64,000 bases of DNA from Phyllobacterium phragmitis (GTDB lineage Bacteria > Pseudomonadota > Alphaproteobacteria > Rhizobiales > Rhizobiaceae), in contig NZ_PVBR01000019.1 of NCBI RefSeq assembly GCF_002980495.1, positions 1 to 64,000 on the forward strand, in the 5' to 3' direction. Shown here one piece after another: positions 46,769 to 55,173 of the stretch. The translations under genes and the position numbers were made by a program. Under the pieces are notes generated by a model. That model did not search any database, had not been told where the DNA came from, and saw only the letters and a list, made by a program, of their open reading frames with translations. Numbering within the stretch: the stretch's first letter is position 1; the number at the start of each line of letters is the position of its first letter.

Positions 46769-47545
46769 TCAAAAGGCGCTTCGATAGGCGCCGCCGTCGA
46801 TGATGAGGTTCTGGCCGGTGATATAGCCCGCATGGCTGGAGCAGAGGAAAGCACAGGCATTGCCGAACTCATCCGGCGTTCCGAAGCGGCCGGCGGGAAT
46901 TTCGGCCATGCGCTTTTCCGCCTCATCTTCCGGCGCCACACCTGATTTTTCCGCTCCGAAGCGGATGCCGTTGCGCAGGCGGTCGGTGTCGAATGCACCG
47001 GGCAGGATGTTGTTGATCGTCACATTGTCCTTGGCGACCGTGCGGGCGATGCCTGCCAAAAATGATGTGAGCCCGGCGCGGGCACCGGATGAGAGATCGA
47101 GGCCGGCTATGGGCTTATAGACCGATGTCGAGGTGATGTTGACGATGCGCCCGAAACCGCGCGCCACCATGCCGTCGATGACCGCCTTGATCAGTTCGAT
47201 CGGGGTGACCATGTTCTGTGTCACGCCATCGAGGATCGCCTGGCGGTCGAGCTGGCGAAAATCGCGATGCGGCGGGCCGCCATTGTTGTTGACCAGGATA
47301 TCCGGTTCTGGGCAGGCGGCGAGCAGTTGCTTCTGCCCGTCCGGCGTCGAGACATCGGCGAGGACGGCTGTGACGGTTACACCAGCGCGCTTCAGCTCCG
47401 CGGCGGTCGCGTCGAGCGTTTTCTCGTCGCGACCGTTGATGACAAGATCGCATCCGGCTTGCGCCAGGGCCAGTGCACAGGCCTTGCCAAGCCCTCTGCT
47501 CGATGCGCAGACGATTGCCTTGCGTCCTTCCAGTCCCAGATCCAT
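46769..47545 (-). CDS. SDR-family oxidoreductase with altered active-site motif
   Basis: The 258-aa protein has the SDR glycine motif ASSRGLGKACALA (residues 14-26), the NNNGG motif after PDILV, and the FGRIVNITS strand. Where classical SDRs carry Tyr-x3-Lys, this one reads LSSGARAG, so Ser152 and Arg156 stand in place of Tyr and Lys. That substitution is known from a divergent SDR subgroup and makes ordinary dehydrogenase chemistry doubtful. The C-terminus is normal (TGQNLIIDGGAYRSAF). It may be cotranscribed with the malic enzyme gene. Confidence 0.88.
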   Translation of the reverse strand: MDLGLEGRKAIVCASSRGLGKACALALAQAGCDLVINGRDEKTLDATAAELKRAGVTVTAVLADVSTPDGQKQLLAACPEPDILVNNNGGPPHRDFRQLDRQAILDGVTQNMVTPIELIKAVIDGMVARGFGRIVNITSTSVYKPIAGLDLSSGARAGLTSFLAGIARTVAKDNVTINNILPGAFDTDRLRNGIRFGAEKSGVAPEDEAEKRMAEIPAGRFGTPDEFGNACAFLCSSHAGYITGQNLIIDGGAYRSAF

Positions 47546-47664
47546 ATCGCTACCTCCATTTCATCTCAAGCTATTCCAAGGGTTCTGATAGGCCAAAGAA
47601 GGCGCTTTGCAAATCGCCAAAAGCTGATGACTGCGTTGCCGCGACGACGTGACCGAAACGCACC

Positions 47665-47680
47665 GTCACACGTTTGTGAC
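47665..47680. promoter_or_regulatory. Palindrome GTCACA-CGTT-TGTGAC upstream of plcP
   Basis: A perfect 6-bp inverted repeat lies 59 bp before the plcP start. On the minus strand it also reads as TGTCACAAACGTGTGAC, loosely like a rhizobial Pho box (CTGTCAT-N4-CTGTCAT). plcP of Sinorhizobium is controlled by PhoB, so this is a plausible but weak candidate. Confidence 0.4.
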
Positions 47681-47738
47681 ATGAATCGTGTTTGTGTCGC
47701 CCTGAATACGGGCCATCACAAGACGACGGAGCCTGGCG

Positions 47739-48593
47739 ATGGGCAAGGACACAAGCCGCGACGACGCAAAGAAATACCGCACGCTTTTCATTTCGGACGT
47801 CCATCTGGGCTCGAAAGGCGCGAAGGCGGAATTTCTCCTCGATTTCCTGCGCTTTCACGATGCGGATACGATCTACCTGGTCGGCGATATCGTCGATGGT
47901 TGGCGGCTGCGGCGCAACTGGCACTGGCCGCAGGAGCACAATGACGTGGTGCAGAAGCTTTTGCGCAAGAGCCGCAAGGGGGCGAGCATCATCTATATCG
48001 CAGGCAATCACGATGAATTCCTTCGCGATTTCCAGGGCACGCATTTCGGCGGCATCGAAGTGATGAACCGCACGGTGCACGAGACCGCTGATGGCCGCAA
48101 ATTCCTGGTCATCCATGGCGACCAGTTCGACGTGGTGGTGCGCAATGCGCGCTTCATCGCCTATCTCGGTGATTGGGCCTATGACTGGGCCATTGCCTTC
48201 AACACCGTCATGAATAAGGGGCGCCGCCTGCTTGGCCTGCGCTACTGGTCGTTTTCGGCATGGGCGAAGTTCCGTGTGAAGAAAGCGGTCAATTTCATCG
48301 GAGCGTTTCAGGATGTGGTTTCGGAAGAGGCGCGCCGCATCGGTGTCGACGGCGTCATCTGCGGGCATATCCATCATGCCACGATCGAAACGATCGACGG
48401 GGTGGAATATATCAATACCGGCGATTGGGTCGAAAGCTGCACGGCGGTCGCGGAACATTTCGATGGGAGCATGGAACTGATCTCATGGACGCATCTGATC
48501 GGCGAAAGCGCCGGCTTCGCGCCCGTCATCGATCTGCAGGATCACCGCCCGGCCGCGCGCCAAGCCATGCCAAAGCCAGCGAACGTCGCCTGA
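47739..48593 (+). CDS. plcP: PlcP-like phospholipase C (metallophosphoesterase)
   Basis: The 284-aa protein is a calcineurin-type metallophosphoesterase: FISDVHLGSKG (Asp 20, His 22), LVGDIVDGWR, AGNHDEFLRD, VIHGDQFDVVV and GHIHHATIE supply the two-metal site. It is often annotated as UDP-2,3-diacylglucosamine diphosphatase, but the wording (DDVVRNARFIAYLGDWAYD-type segment, THFGGIEV, NTGDWVESCTAVAEH) agrees with PlcP of Sinorhizobium, which removes the head group of phosphatidylcholine in phosphate starvation. The next gene, a glycosyltransferase, overlaps its stop by one base, which is the plcP-agt arrangement of lipid remodelling. Confidence 0.75.
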   Translation: MGKDTSRDDAKKYRTLFISDVHLGSKGAKAEFLLDFLRFHDADTIYLVGDIVDGWRLRRNWHWPQEHNDVVQKLLRKSRKGASIIYIAGNHDEFLRDFQGTHFGGIEVMNRTVHETADGRKFLVIHGDQFDVVVRNARFIAYLGDWAYDWAIAFNTVMNKGRRLLGLRYWSFSAWAKFRVKKAVNFIGAFQDVVSEEARRIGVDGVICGHIHHATIETIDGVEYINTGDWVESCTAVAEHFDGSMELISWTHLIGESAGFAPVIDLQDHRPAARQAMPKPANVA

Positions 48594-49609
48594 TGAAGCG
48601 CATCGTCATCGTCACCGACGCTTGGCACCCGCAAGTCAACGGCGTCGTCCGGACGCTGACCCATATCCACGATCTGATGAGCGAACGGGGTTATTCCGTG
48701 ACGATCGTGTCGCCGGCCGACTATCGCTCGGTGCCGTGTCCGACATATCCCGAGATCAGGCTGGCATTGACGCATCCCGCCGCCGTGCGTGCGGCGCTTG
48801 CCAAGCTGCAGCCCGCTTACGTCCACATCGCCACGGAAGGGCCGCTCGGCATCATGGCACGGCGCGCCTGCATCAGGAACGGGTGGCGCTTCACGACCAG
48901 TTTCCATACCCGCTTTCCCGAATATCTGTATGAACGGTTCCCGGTTCCGCTATCACTGAGCTATGGGTTCCTGCGGCGCTTCCATAACGCCGCCGAGTGC
49001 AGCCTCGTGCCGACGCAGTCGATCAAGGACGAACTCGTCGCACGCGGGTTCACCAAGCTGAAGATATGGACGAGGGGTGTCGATCGTTGGCTGTTCCGGC
49101 CACAGCCGGATGTCGATCTCGGCCTGCCGCCCCCGGTCTTTCTCTGTGTCGGGCGCGCCGCGCCGGAAAAGAACCTGGCTGCTTTTCTGTCGCTCGACCT
49201 GCCGGGGACGAAACTGGTGGTGGGCGACGGCCCCAGTCTCGGCGAGTTGAAAACACGGTTTCCGAAGGCTGTGTTCGTCGGCAAGAAAGAAGGGACGGAA
49301 CTCGCACGCTACTACGCGGGATCGGATGTCTTCGTCTTCCCCAGCCGCACCGACACGTTCGGGCTGGTGCTGCTCGAAGCCATCGCCAGCGGTCTTCCGG
49401 TGGCGGCCTTTCCCGTGCCGGGCTCGAGCGATGTCGTCGGCGCGACAGGTGCGGGTGTTTTGTCGGAAGATTTGCACGAAGCCTGTCTCGGTGCCCTGGA
49501 GATGGGCCGTGTCGATCCCGATAAGGTGTTGAAGGACTACACCTGGGAACATTGCGCCGATATTTTCGAGGAAATACTGGCGCCGGTCGAATTGCCCGTC
49601 GCTGCCTGA
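48593..49609 (+). CDS. agt: Agt-like GT4 glycosyltransferase (diacylglycerol glycosyltransferase)
   Basis: The 338-aa protein is a GT-B glycosyltransferase of family 4: IVIVTDAWHPQVNGVVRTL at the N-terminus, SFHTRFPEYLYERF, then VFLCVGRAAPEKNL, and the donor-binding motif DTFGLVLLEAIASGLPVAAF with the E-x7-E pattern. In Agrobacterium and marine bacteria Agt makes glucosyl- and glucuronosyl-diacylglycerol from the diacylglycerol that PlcP frees. Translation is coupled to plcP (its ATG shares a base with the plcP TGA). A long hairpin follows. Confidence 0.75.
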   Translation: MKRIVIVTDAWHPQVNGVVRTLTHIHDLMSERGYSVTIVSPADYRSVPCPTYPEIRLALTHPAAVRAALAKLQPAYVHIATEGPLGIMARRACIRNGWRFTTSFHTRFPEYLYERFPVPLSLSYGFLRRFHNAAECSLVPTQSIKDELVARGFTKLKIWTRGVDRWLFRPQPDVDLGLPPPVFLCVGRAAPEKNLAAFLSLDLPGTKLVVGDGPSLGELKTRFPKAVFVGKKEGTELARYYAGSDVFVFPSRTDTFGLVLLEAIASGLPVAAFPVPGSSDVVGATGAGVLSEDLHEACLGALEMGRVDPDKVLKDYTWEHCADIFEEILAPVELPVAA

Positions 49610-49624
49610 AACAGGCGGCATGAA

Positions 49625-49655
49625 AAAGGAGAACATGGCGGCCATGTTCTCCTTT
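49625..49655 (+). terminator. Terminator after plcP-agt
   Basis: AAAGGAGAACATGGC-G-GCCATGTTCTCCTTT is an exact inverted repeat (15-base arms) starting 15 bp after the agt stop. The long stem makes it a likely bidirectional transcription end or stability element. Confidence 0.75.
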
Positions 49656-49823
49656 CGATACCCCTTAGAGCAGTTCACTTCACTATGGCAAACACCCCGT
49701 TCCAACCGTCGCAACAGCGGTATTGTTGAGGTATGGCAACCTGTGACAAGCACAGGCCCGGGCACAGGAACCCATGCCTCGCCATCTCCACAGTTCCGGC
49801 AGTGCAGAATGGTAAGGCTGGAC

Positions 49824-49845
49824 GATTCCATCAAAATTGGAACCG
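49824..49845. repeat. CCATCAAAA-type dispersed repeat, copy 3
   Basis: GATTCCATCAAAATTGGAACC at 49824-49844 shares all but two core positions with the copies at 5043-5064 and 18998-19015. It lies 20 bp from the 3' end of the DoxX gene. The wider gap 49656-49864 holds nothing else that I recognise. Confidence 0.55.
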
Positions 49846-49864
49846 CTCCAACTCTCGTTCGCGG

Positions 49865-50317
49865 TTAAAACTGCCTGCCGATCTTCGCGTCGACCGAATG
49901 GCTGTTGGCGCCGCGGATGACGAAGAAGAACATGATCGCCGACCATAGGATCGATTTTTCCGAGCCCGAATAGCCTTGCCCCTGCACGCTCCAATGGAAC
50001 CATACGGTGACGAGAAGGACGATCATCGTGGCAAAGGCTGCCGGACGGGTCAAAAGGCCGATGGCGAGGAGAATGCCGCCGAAAAATTCGGTGGCCGAGA
50101 GAAGCGGCGACCAGAAGCTGCCTGGATAGAAGCCGATACCTTCCACCATTCCGGCCGCGCCGAACGGATCGAGAATCTTGCTATAGCCGTGCGTGACCAG
50201 CGCCGCGCCGCCGATGAAACGCAACAGAGTTTCGGCAAATTCATGCAGCGATGAATAAATGCCGCCCAATGCCGGAATGACGAGTTTCTTGCTGCTTGTG
50301 GATTGGAGGTCGCTCAA
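49865..50317 (-). CDS. DoxX family membrane protein
   Basis: The 150-aa product (from TTG 50317) is a four-helix membrane protein of the DoxX family: LLRFIGGAALVTHGYSKILD, LLSATEFFGGILLAIGLLTR, AFATMIVLLVTVWFH and a C-terminal helix ILWSAIMFFFVIRG. DoxX-like proteins are linked to redox stress or quinone handling, without an established enzyme activity here. I chose TTG 50317 because AAAGGGGAAAG stands 4-7 bases upstream; another TTG is at 50359. Confidence 0.82.
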   Translation of the reverse strand: MSDLQSTSSKKLVIPALGGIYSSLHEFAETLLRFIGGAALVTHGYSKILDPFGAAGMVEGIGFYPGSFWSPLLSATEFFGGILLAIGLLTRPAAFATMIVLLVTVWFHWSVQGQGYSGSEKSILWSAIMFFFVIRGANSHSVDAKIGRQF

Positions 50318-50437
50318 GGTTCTTTCCCCTTTGGTGTCGGTTGCAATGATCGGCAACAATATATTGCCAATAAAAACATGATGAATCAGTTCGAGTAAAA
50401 TTGTTTTGATGCAACAAAGCCGGTAATCACGAAATAG

Positions 50438-51421
50438 TCAGCCCCATAGATCGGGCTCCGGTGGATGGACGAGCGTCCCCTCATAGACCAGGCCCGGAGA
50501 GCGGTCCCGTTTGAGGAGCAGCGGACCGTCGAGATCGGCATAATCCGCATCCTGCGCCAGGAGCACGGCGGGCGCCATGGCGAGCGAGGTGCCGACCATG
50601 CAGCCGACCATGACGCCGAGCCCGAGATCGCGGGCGCGCTGGCGCATGGTGAGCGCTTCGGTGAGCCCACCCGTCTTGTCCAGCTTGATATTGACGGCGT
50701 CGTAGCGCCCGAGAAGCGCTTCCAGCCCTTCCGATGTATGGGCGCTCTCGTCGGCGCAGACCGGCACCGGCCGGGGCGTTGCCGCCAGGAACTCATCTTG
50801 TCCTGCGGGCAGGGGCTGCTCGATGAGCGCGATGCCCGCTTCCGCGGCGATCATCATGTTCTTGCGGAAGTTTTCCTCCGTCCAGCCTTCATTGGCATCG
50901 AGGATGATTCGGCTCCCCGGTGCGGCTTCGGCTACGGCATGGATACGGGCCGCGTCGTTTTCCCCACCTATTTTCGCCTTGATGACGGGATGCGCGGAGA
51001 GGGCGCGGGCTGCCTCGGCCATGGTTTCGGGATCGCCCATGGAAATGGTGATCGCCGTTCTCAGCGGGTGCGGCGGTTTGGCCGAAATGGCGGCTGCCGC
51101 TCGGTTGCCCGTGCGTTTCGCCTCGATATCCCATAAGGCACAATCCACGGCGTTGCGGGCGGCGCCGGCGCGCATCAGCTGGAGAAGATCCAGCCGGGTA
51201 GCGCCTTCGGTGAGGGCTCCACGCGCGGCTTCTATTTCGGCCGCGACACTTTCAAGGCTTTCGCCGTATCGGGCATAGGGCACGCATTCGCCGCGTCCCA
51301 CATACTTGCCATCGCTCAGCGTGCAGACGAGGACCACAGCCTCGGTCTTGGAGCCGCGCGAGATTGTAAACTTCCCGGCGATGGGGTAGCGATCCGTCTG
51401 TATTTGCAGATTTATACGCAT
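50438..51421 (-). CDS. Enolase-superfamily dipeptide epimerase (DgcA-like)
   Basis: The 327-aa protein belongs to the muconate-lactonizing subgroup of the enolase superfamily: an N-terminal capping domain (PIAGKFTISRGSKTEA), then the barrel with the KAKIGG lysine motif, metal ligands in RIILDANEGW, LIEQPLP and VCADES, and NIKLDKTGG with the second catalytic lysine. These match L-Ala-D/L-Glu epimerases and the N-acetyl-D-glutamate racemase DgcA, which take part in murein peptide recycling or D-glutamate use. No dgcN is adjacent, so the choice between the two remains open. It diverges from the Mla-type operon. Confidence 0.82.
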   Translation of the reverse strand: MRINLQIQTDRYPIAGKFTISRGSKTEAVVLVCTLSDGKYVGRGECVPYARYGESLESVAAEIEAARGALTEGATRLDLLQLMRAGAARNAVDCALWDIEAKRTGNRAAAAISAKPPHPLRTAITISMGDPETMAEAARALSAHPVIKAKIGGENDAARIHAVAEAAPGSRIILDANEGWTEENFRKNMMIAAEAGIALIEQPLPAGQDEFLAATPRPVPVCADESAHTSEGLEALLGRYDAVNIKLDKTGGLTEALTMRQRARDLGLGVMVGCMVGTSLAMAPAVLLAQDADYADLDGPLLLKRDRSPGLVYEGTLVHPPEPDLWG

Positions 51422-51488
51422 TGATTGACTCAAATTAGCCTGCTGTGCGCCAAGTGACACGGCATGAAAGACTCGATAAGAATAGGAC

Positions 51489-52664
51489 ATGTTGACCGAC
51501 GCCGCGGACAATTCAAGTGCCGCCCCCAACGCCAGCCCCCGGATAGAGGTAACGACGGGTTCCGCCGGGACCACGATCGCACTTGGCGGGCGCTGGACCT
51601 CGCACGGCGTTCATCTGGTCGATGATGACATGCGCAAATTGCAGAACCAGAACGGCTTTTCGCAGGCATCGATCGATCTCACCGATGTCGTCGGCCTCGA
51701 TACGGCGGGCGCCTGGCTGATCGAAAGGCTGAGCCGCTCGCTCAAGGCCCGCAATATCAGCGTCACTTTGCACGGCATGCGCGAGGCATGGCGGCCGCTC
51801 CTGGAAGCCGTCGGCGAAGCAGTGGACCGGAACAGCCATGTAAAACGCCCGAAGCGAAGGTTCTTCGTCATCGATCTTCTCGAATCGCTGGGAAAGATGA
51901 CCTATTCGGCGCGCGACGATTTCCTGATGTCGATGCATATTCTGGGCGCGACCATCCGCGGATCACAGATGAAGCTGGGGAGGGGCAGCGGCATCAATTT
52001 TGCCGCCATCACCAACCAGATCGACCGCATGGGTGTGGGCGCCATCCCGGTCATCCTGCTGATGTCGACGATCATCGGCGCGATCATCGCCCAGCAGGGC
52101 GCATTCCAGCTGCGTTATTTCGGGGCGGAGATATTCGTCGTCGATCTGGTCGGCATCCTGGTGTTGCGCGAGATCGGCGTGCTTCTGACCGCGATCATGG
52201 TGGCAGGGCGCTCGGGAAGCGCGATCACGGCCGAAATCGGCTCGATGAAAATGCGCGAGGAAACCGACGCGCTGACGGTCATCGGCCTCAATCCGGTCGG
52301 TGTCCTGGTTTTCCCGCGCCTCGTGGCGCTGGTCATCGTATTGCCGCTTCTGACGATCATTGCCGATCTCGCCTCCCTTGCAGGGGCGGGTTTTGTGGTC
52401 TGGACCTATTCGGGTATTTCACCCGACGCGTTTCTGGTGCGCCTGCGCGACGCCATCGATATCTCGACCTATCTGGCCGGGCTGATCAAGGCGCCGTTCA
52501 TGGCGATGATCATCGGCATCATGGCCTCGGTCGAGGGCATGAAGGTGGGAGGAAGTGCTGAATCGCTCGGGCGCCGTGTTACCGCCTCAGTCGTCAAATC
52601 CATCTTCGTGGTCATTGTCGTGGACGGGATGTTCGCGATGTTCTACGCAGCAATCAATTTTTAG
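51489..52664 (+). CDS. mlaE: Mla-type ABC transporter permease with N-terminal STAS domain
   Basis: The 391-aa protein fuses an N-terminal STAS/MlaB-like domain (about residues 15-115; IDLTDVVGLDTAGAWLIERL) to an MlaE/YrbE permease domain (about 130-391) with MSTIIGAIIAQQGAFQLR, REIGVLLTAIMVAGRSGSAI and AEIGSMKMREETDALTVIG. MlaE permeases move phospholipids between inner and outer membrane in complex with an ATPase and an MCE protein. In Escherichia coli the STAS part is the separate MlaB. It is the first gene of a four-gene operon, followed 8 bp later by the ATPase gene. Confidence 0.92.
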   Translation: MLTDAADNSSAAPNASPRIEVTTGSAGTTIALGGRWTSHGVHLVDDDMRKLQNQNGFSQASIDLTDVVGLDTAGAWLIERLSRSLKARNISVTLHGMREAWRPLLEAVGEAVDRNSHVKRPKRRFFVIDLLESLGKMTYSARDDFLMSMHILGATIRGSQMKLGRGSGINFAAITNQIDRMGVGAIPVILLMSTIIGAIIAQQGAFQLRYFGAEIFVVDLVGILVLREIGVLLTAIMVAGRSGSAITAEIGSMKMREETDALTVIGLNPVGVLVFPRLVALVIVLPLLTIIADLASLAGAGFVVWTYSGISPDAFLVRLRDAIDISTYLAGLIKAPFMAMIIGIMASVEGMKVGGSAESLGRRVTASVVKSIFVVIVVDGMFAMFYAAINF

Positions 52665-52672
52665 CGGGACAG

Positions 52673-53521
52673 ATGAACCACGCGGTCAAAGCAGAATCAG
52701 ACCAGATAGACCGCTTCGTCGAGCCGGTGATTTCCGTGCGCGATGTCACCGTTTCGTTCGGCAACCAAACCGTTCTCGACAAGCTCTGCCTCGATATATT
52801 TCCAGGCGAGATATTGGGCTTCATCGGCCCTTCCGGCTCGGGTAAATCCGTGCTCATGCGCACGATCCTCGGTCTCAATCACAAGGCGTCCGGCGAGATA
52901 CGGATTTTCGGCCGTGATATCGATCATGTAACGGATATCGAGAAGATGGGGATCGATATGCGCATGGGCGTTCTGTTTCAGCATGGTGCGCTTTTTTCGT
53001 CCCTGAACGTTCTGGAAAACATCCAGGTGCCGATGCGTGAATATCTCGATCTGTCGCCCAAGCTGATGGATGAGCTGGCGCGCCTGAAAATCGATCTCGT
53101 CGGGCTTGCGCCCGATACGGCCGAGAAGTTTCCGTCCGAACTTTCAGGCGGAATGATCAAGCGTGCAGCACTTGCCCGGGCACTGGCGCTCGATCCCGAT
53201 GTCGTCTTTCTCGATGAGCCGACCTCAGGCCTCGATCCGATCGGTGCTGCCGAGTTCGATGAACTGATCGCCAATCTGCGCGATACGATGGGGTTGACCG
53301 TCTATATGGTGACACACGATCTTGATAGTCTCTTTGCCGTTTGCGACCGCATTGCGGTGCTCGGGCAAAAGCGTGTACTGGTTGAAGGGACCATCGAGGA
53401 TATGCTTACGGTTGATGACCCCTGGGTTACATCCTATTTTCGTGGTAAGCGCGCCCGCCAGATCGATCCGGCGGCGCCAACCAGGCGCCGGGCCGATCCC
53501 GGGCCTCGCCAGGCTGGATAA
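52673..53521 (+). CDS. mlaF: Mla-type ABC transporter ATP-binding protein
   Basis: The 282-aa ATPase has Walker A FIGPSGSGKSVLM, signature LSGGMIKRAALARALALDPD, Walker B VVFLDEPTSGLDP and the H-loop VTHDLDSLFAV. The MKRA-type signature with Met-Ile-Lys is typical of MlaF/MkL ATPases. It energizes lipid transport with the upstream permease and downstream MCE protein. A basic tail (ARQIDPAAPTRRRADPG) extends past the core. The next gene begins 3 bp after its stop. Confidence 0.93.
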   Translation: MNHAVKAESDQIDRFVEPVISVRDVTVSFGNQTVLDKLCLDIFPGEILGFIGPSGSGKSVLMRTILGLNHKASGEIRIFGRDIDHVTDIEKMGIDMRMGVLFQHGALFSSLNVLENIQVPMREYLDLSPKLMDELARLKIDLVGLAPDTAEKFPSELSGGMIKRAALARALALDPDVVFLDEPTSGLDPIGAAEFDELIANLRDTMGLTVYMVTHDLDSLFAVCDRIAVLGQKRVLVEGTIEDMLTVDDPWVTSYFRGKRARQIDPAAPTRRRADPGPRQAG

Positions 53522-53524
53522 GAT

Positions 53525-54520
53525 ATGGAAACAAGAGCCAATTATGTTCTGGTGGGCATTTTCACCCTACTGGTGAGCCTTGCGGCCTTCGGGTTCGTCT
53601 ACTGGATCGCCCGCTATGGTGAAAGCCGCGATACCGTAACGCTGGAAATACGCATTCCCGGCTCCGTCACCGGACTTTCCATCGGCAGTCAGGTGCTGTT
53701 CAACGGCATCAAGGTCGGCGATGTGCGCAGACTTTACCTCGATCCTACCAACCCGAACATGGTGATCGCGCAGACAGAAGTGAACCGCACGACTCCGGTC
53801 ACCCGCTCGACCAAGGCCGAGCTCGGCTTTCAGGGGCTCACCGGACAGGCCTATGTGGAGCTGAAAGGAGGCCGCCTTGACGAACCGAACCTGCTGGCGG
53901 AGGCAGAGAATAGCGACACGGTCGCGCTGATCAACGCCGATCCTTCGGTCGTCAACAATCTTCTGGCCACGGCGCAGGATATCTTCGCACGCGCCAACAC
54001 CGCGCTCGAGGCGCTCGAAGGCTTCATCCAGGATGTGCGCGCGCCGCTGACGGCGACCGTCGAGAACACCAAGACATTCACCGACGCCCTTGCCAAGAAC
54101 TCCAAAGTCATTGACCAGCTTGCCGGCAATGCCGGCGATGTGCAGCATATCGTCAAGGATGCCCGTGAGGCGATGGCTCGGCTCAATGCCGCGTCGGCGC
54201 GCGCCGATGGCGTCATGCAGAAGGTTGATGCGCTGCTCTCCGAGGACAACAAGAACAGCGTCGTGGCGCAAACCAAGGAGACGCTCGAATCCATCCGCAA
54301 GACCTCCGACACGCTGAATGCCCGTCTCGGCCCGATCGCCGACAATCTGCAGCACTTTTCAGGGGCGGGCCTGCGGGATGTGCAGGCCCTCGTCACCGAC
54401 AGCCGCCGCTCGATCCAGCGCATCGAGCGGGCGATCACAGACCTGGAAAAGGACCCGCGAAGGCTTATTTTCGGTGGACAGGGCACCGTCCCGCAATATG
54501 ACGGGCGCACGCGGCATTGA
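53525..54520 (+). CDS. mlaD: MlaD/MCE-family lipid-binding protein
   Basis: The 331-aa protein has one N-terminal membrane helix (YVLVGIFTLLVSLAAFGFVY), an MCE domain (about residues 38-115; GSVTGLSIGSQVLFNGIKVG) with the LGFQGLTGQAYVEL segment, and a long C-terminal helical region (about 140-310) that would bridge the periplasm. It is longer than E. coli MlaD (183 aa), like the MCE proteins of other Rhizobiales. It is the substrate-binding part of the Mla-type complex. Confidence 0.93.
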   Translation: METRANYVLVGIFTLLVSLAAFGFVYWIARYGESRDTVTLEIRIPGSVTGLSIGSQVLFNGIKVGDVRRLYLDPTNPNMVIAQTEVNRTTPVTRSTKAELGFQGLTGQAYVELKGGRLDEPNLLAEAENSDTVALINADPSVVNNLLATAQDIFARANTALEALEGFIQDVRAPLTATVENTKTFTDALAKNSKVIDQLAGNAGDVQHIVKDAREAMARLNAASARADGVMQKVDALLSEDNKNSVVAQTKETLESIRKTSDTLNARLGPIADNLQHFSGAGLRDVQALVTDSRRSIQRIERAITDLEKDPRRLIFGGQGTVPQYDGRTRH

Positions 54521-54540
54521 TCCGATGGCGTTCGCATGAG

Positions 54541-55173
54541 ATGAATATATTCCGCACGATAGGGACGGGCTTGCATTTGGAGAGATTTCGAAAATCCGGA
54601 CGGATTGTCGGCGCTGTTCTGCTGGCCGGGATGGTCGCATCCTGCGGCACGGTGCCGCTCGATACGTTCGATCTGGTGGCGTCCAATCCTTCGATATCGG
54701 GCAAGAGCCGCAAGAACATCCAGATCCTGATCGCCACTCCGGCGGCGCTGAAGGCGTTCGATGGCGAGAACATCGTCATCAACACCTCTGCGGCCAAGAT
54801 CGAATATCTCAAGGGCGCGCAATGGGGCGACAGGCTGCCCACGCTCGTGCAGTCGCGTCTGGTGCAGGCTTTCGAAAACACCGGCCTTCTGGGCGGCGTC
54901 GGGCGCCCCGGTGACGGTCTTGCCATCAACTACCAGATCATCACCGATATCCGTTCCTTCGGTGTCGATGCGTTCACCTCTCCGCGAACGGCAATTGTCG
55001 AGATCGCGGCCAAGATCCTGAACGACAAGAACGGCGAAGTCCGTTCGACACGCGTGTTCAGCGCTTCAGCGCCGGTGAGCGGAACCGGCAATGCGGCCTA
55101 CGTGCGGGCGCTCAATGCGGCCTTCGACCAGGTCACCGGCGATATCGTCGGCTGGACGCTTTCGGTCATTTGA
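54541..55173 (+). CDS. ABC-type transport auxiliary lipoprotein
   Basis: The 210-aa product has a signal peptide with a lipobox ending VASC (lipidated Cys 35) and an ABC_trans_aux/PqiC-type domain: IQILIATPAALKAFDGENIV, WGDRLPTLVQSRLVQAFE, INYQIITDIRSF. Such lipoproteins sit in the outer membrane and dock MCE complexes. It starts at ATG 54541, 20 bp after the mlaD stop, and closes the operon. Confidence 0.88.
   Translation: MNIFRTIGTGLHLERFRKSGRIVGAVLLAGMVASCGTVPLDTFDLVASNPSISGKSRKNIQILIATPAALKAFDGENIVINTSAAKIEYLKGAQWGDRLPTLVQSRLVQAFENTGLLGGVGRPGDGLAINYQIITDIRSFGVDAFTSPRTAIVEIAAKILNDKNGEVRSTRVFSASAPVSGTGNAAYVRALNAAFDQVTGDIVGWTLSVI

Noticed and set aside
44698-46803. 701-codon open frame antisense to malic enzyme
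   Set aside because: It is the complement of a well-conserved gene in GC-rich DNA, has low-complexity Arg/His/Gly-rich composition and no SD or family.
47739-48593. Annotation as LpxH (UDP-2,3-diacylglucosamine diphosphatase)
   Set aside because: The metal site alone fits both, but sequence wording and coupling to an Agt-type glycosyltransferase gene favour PlcP.
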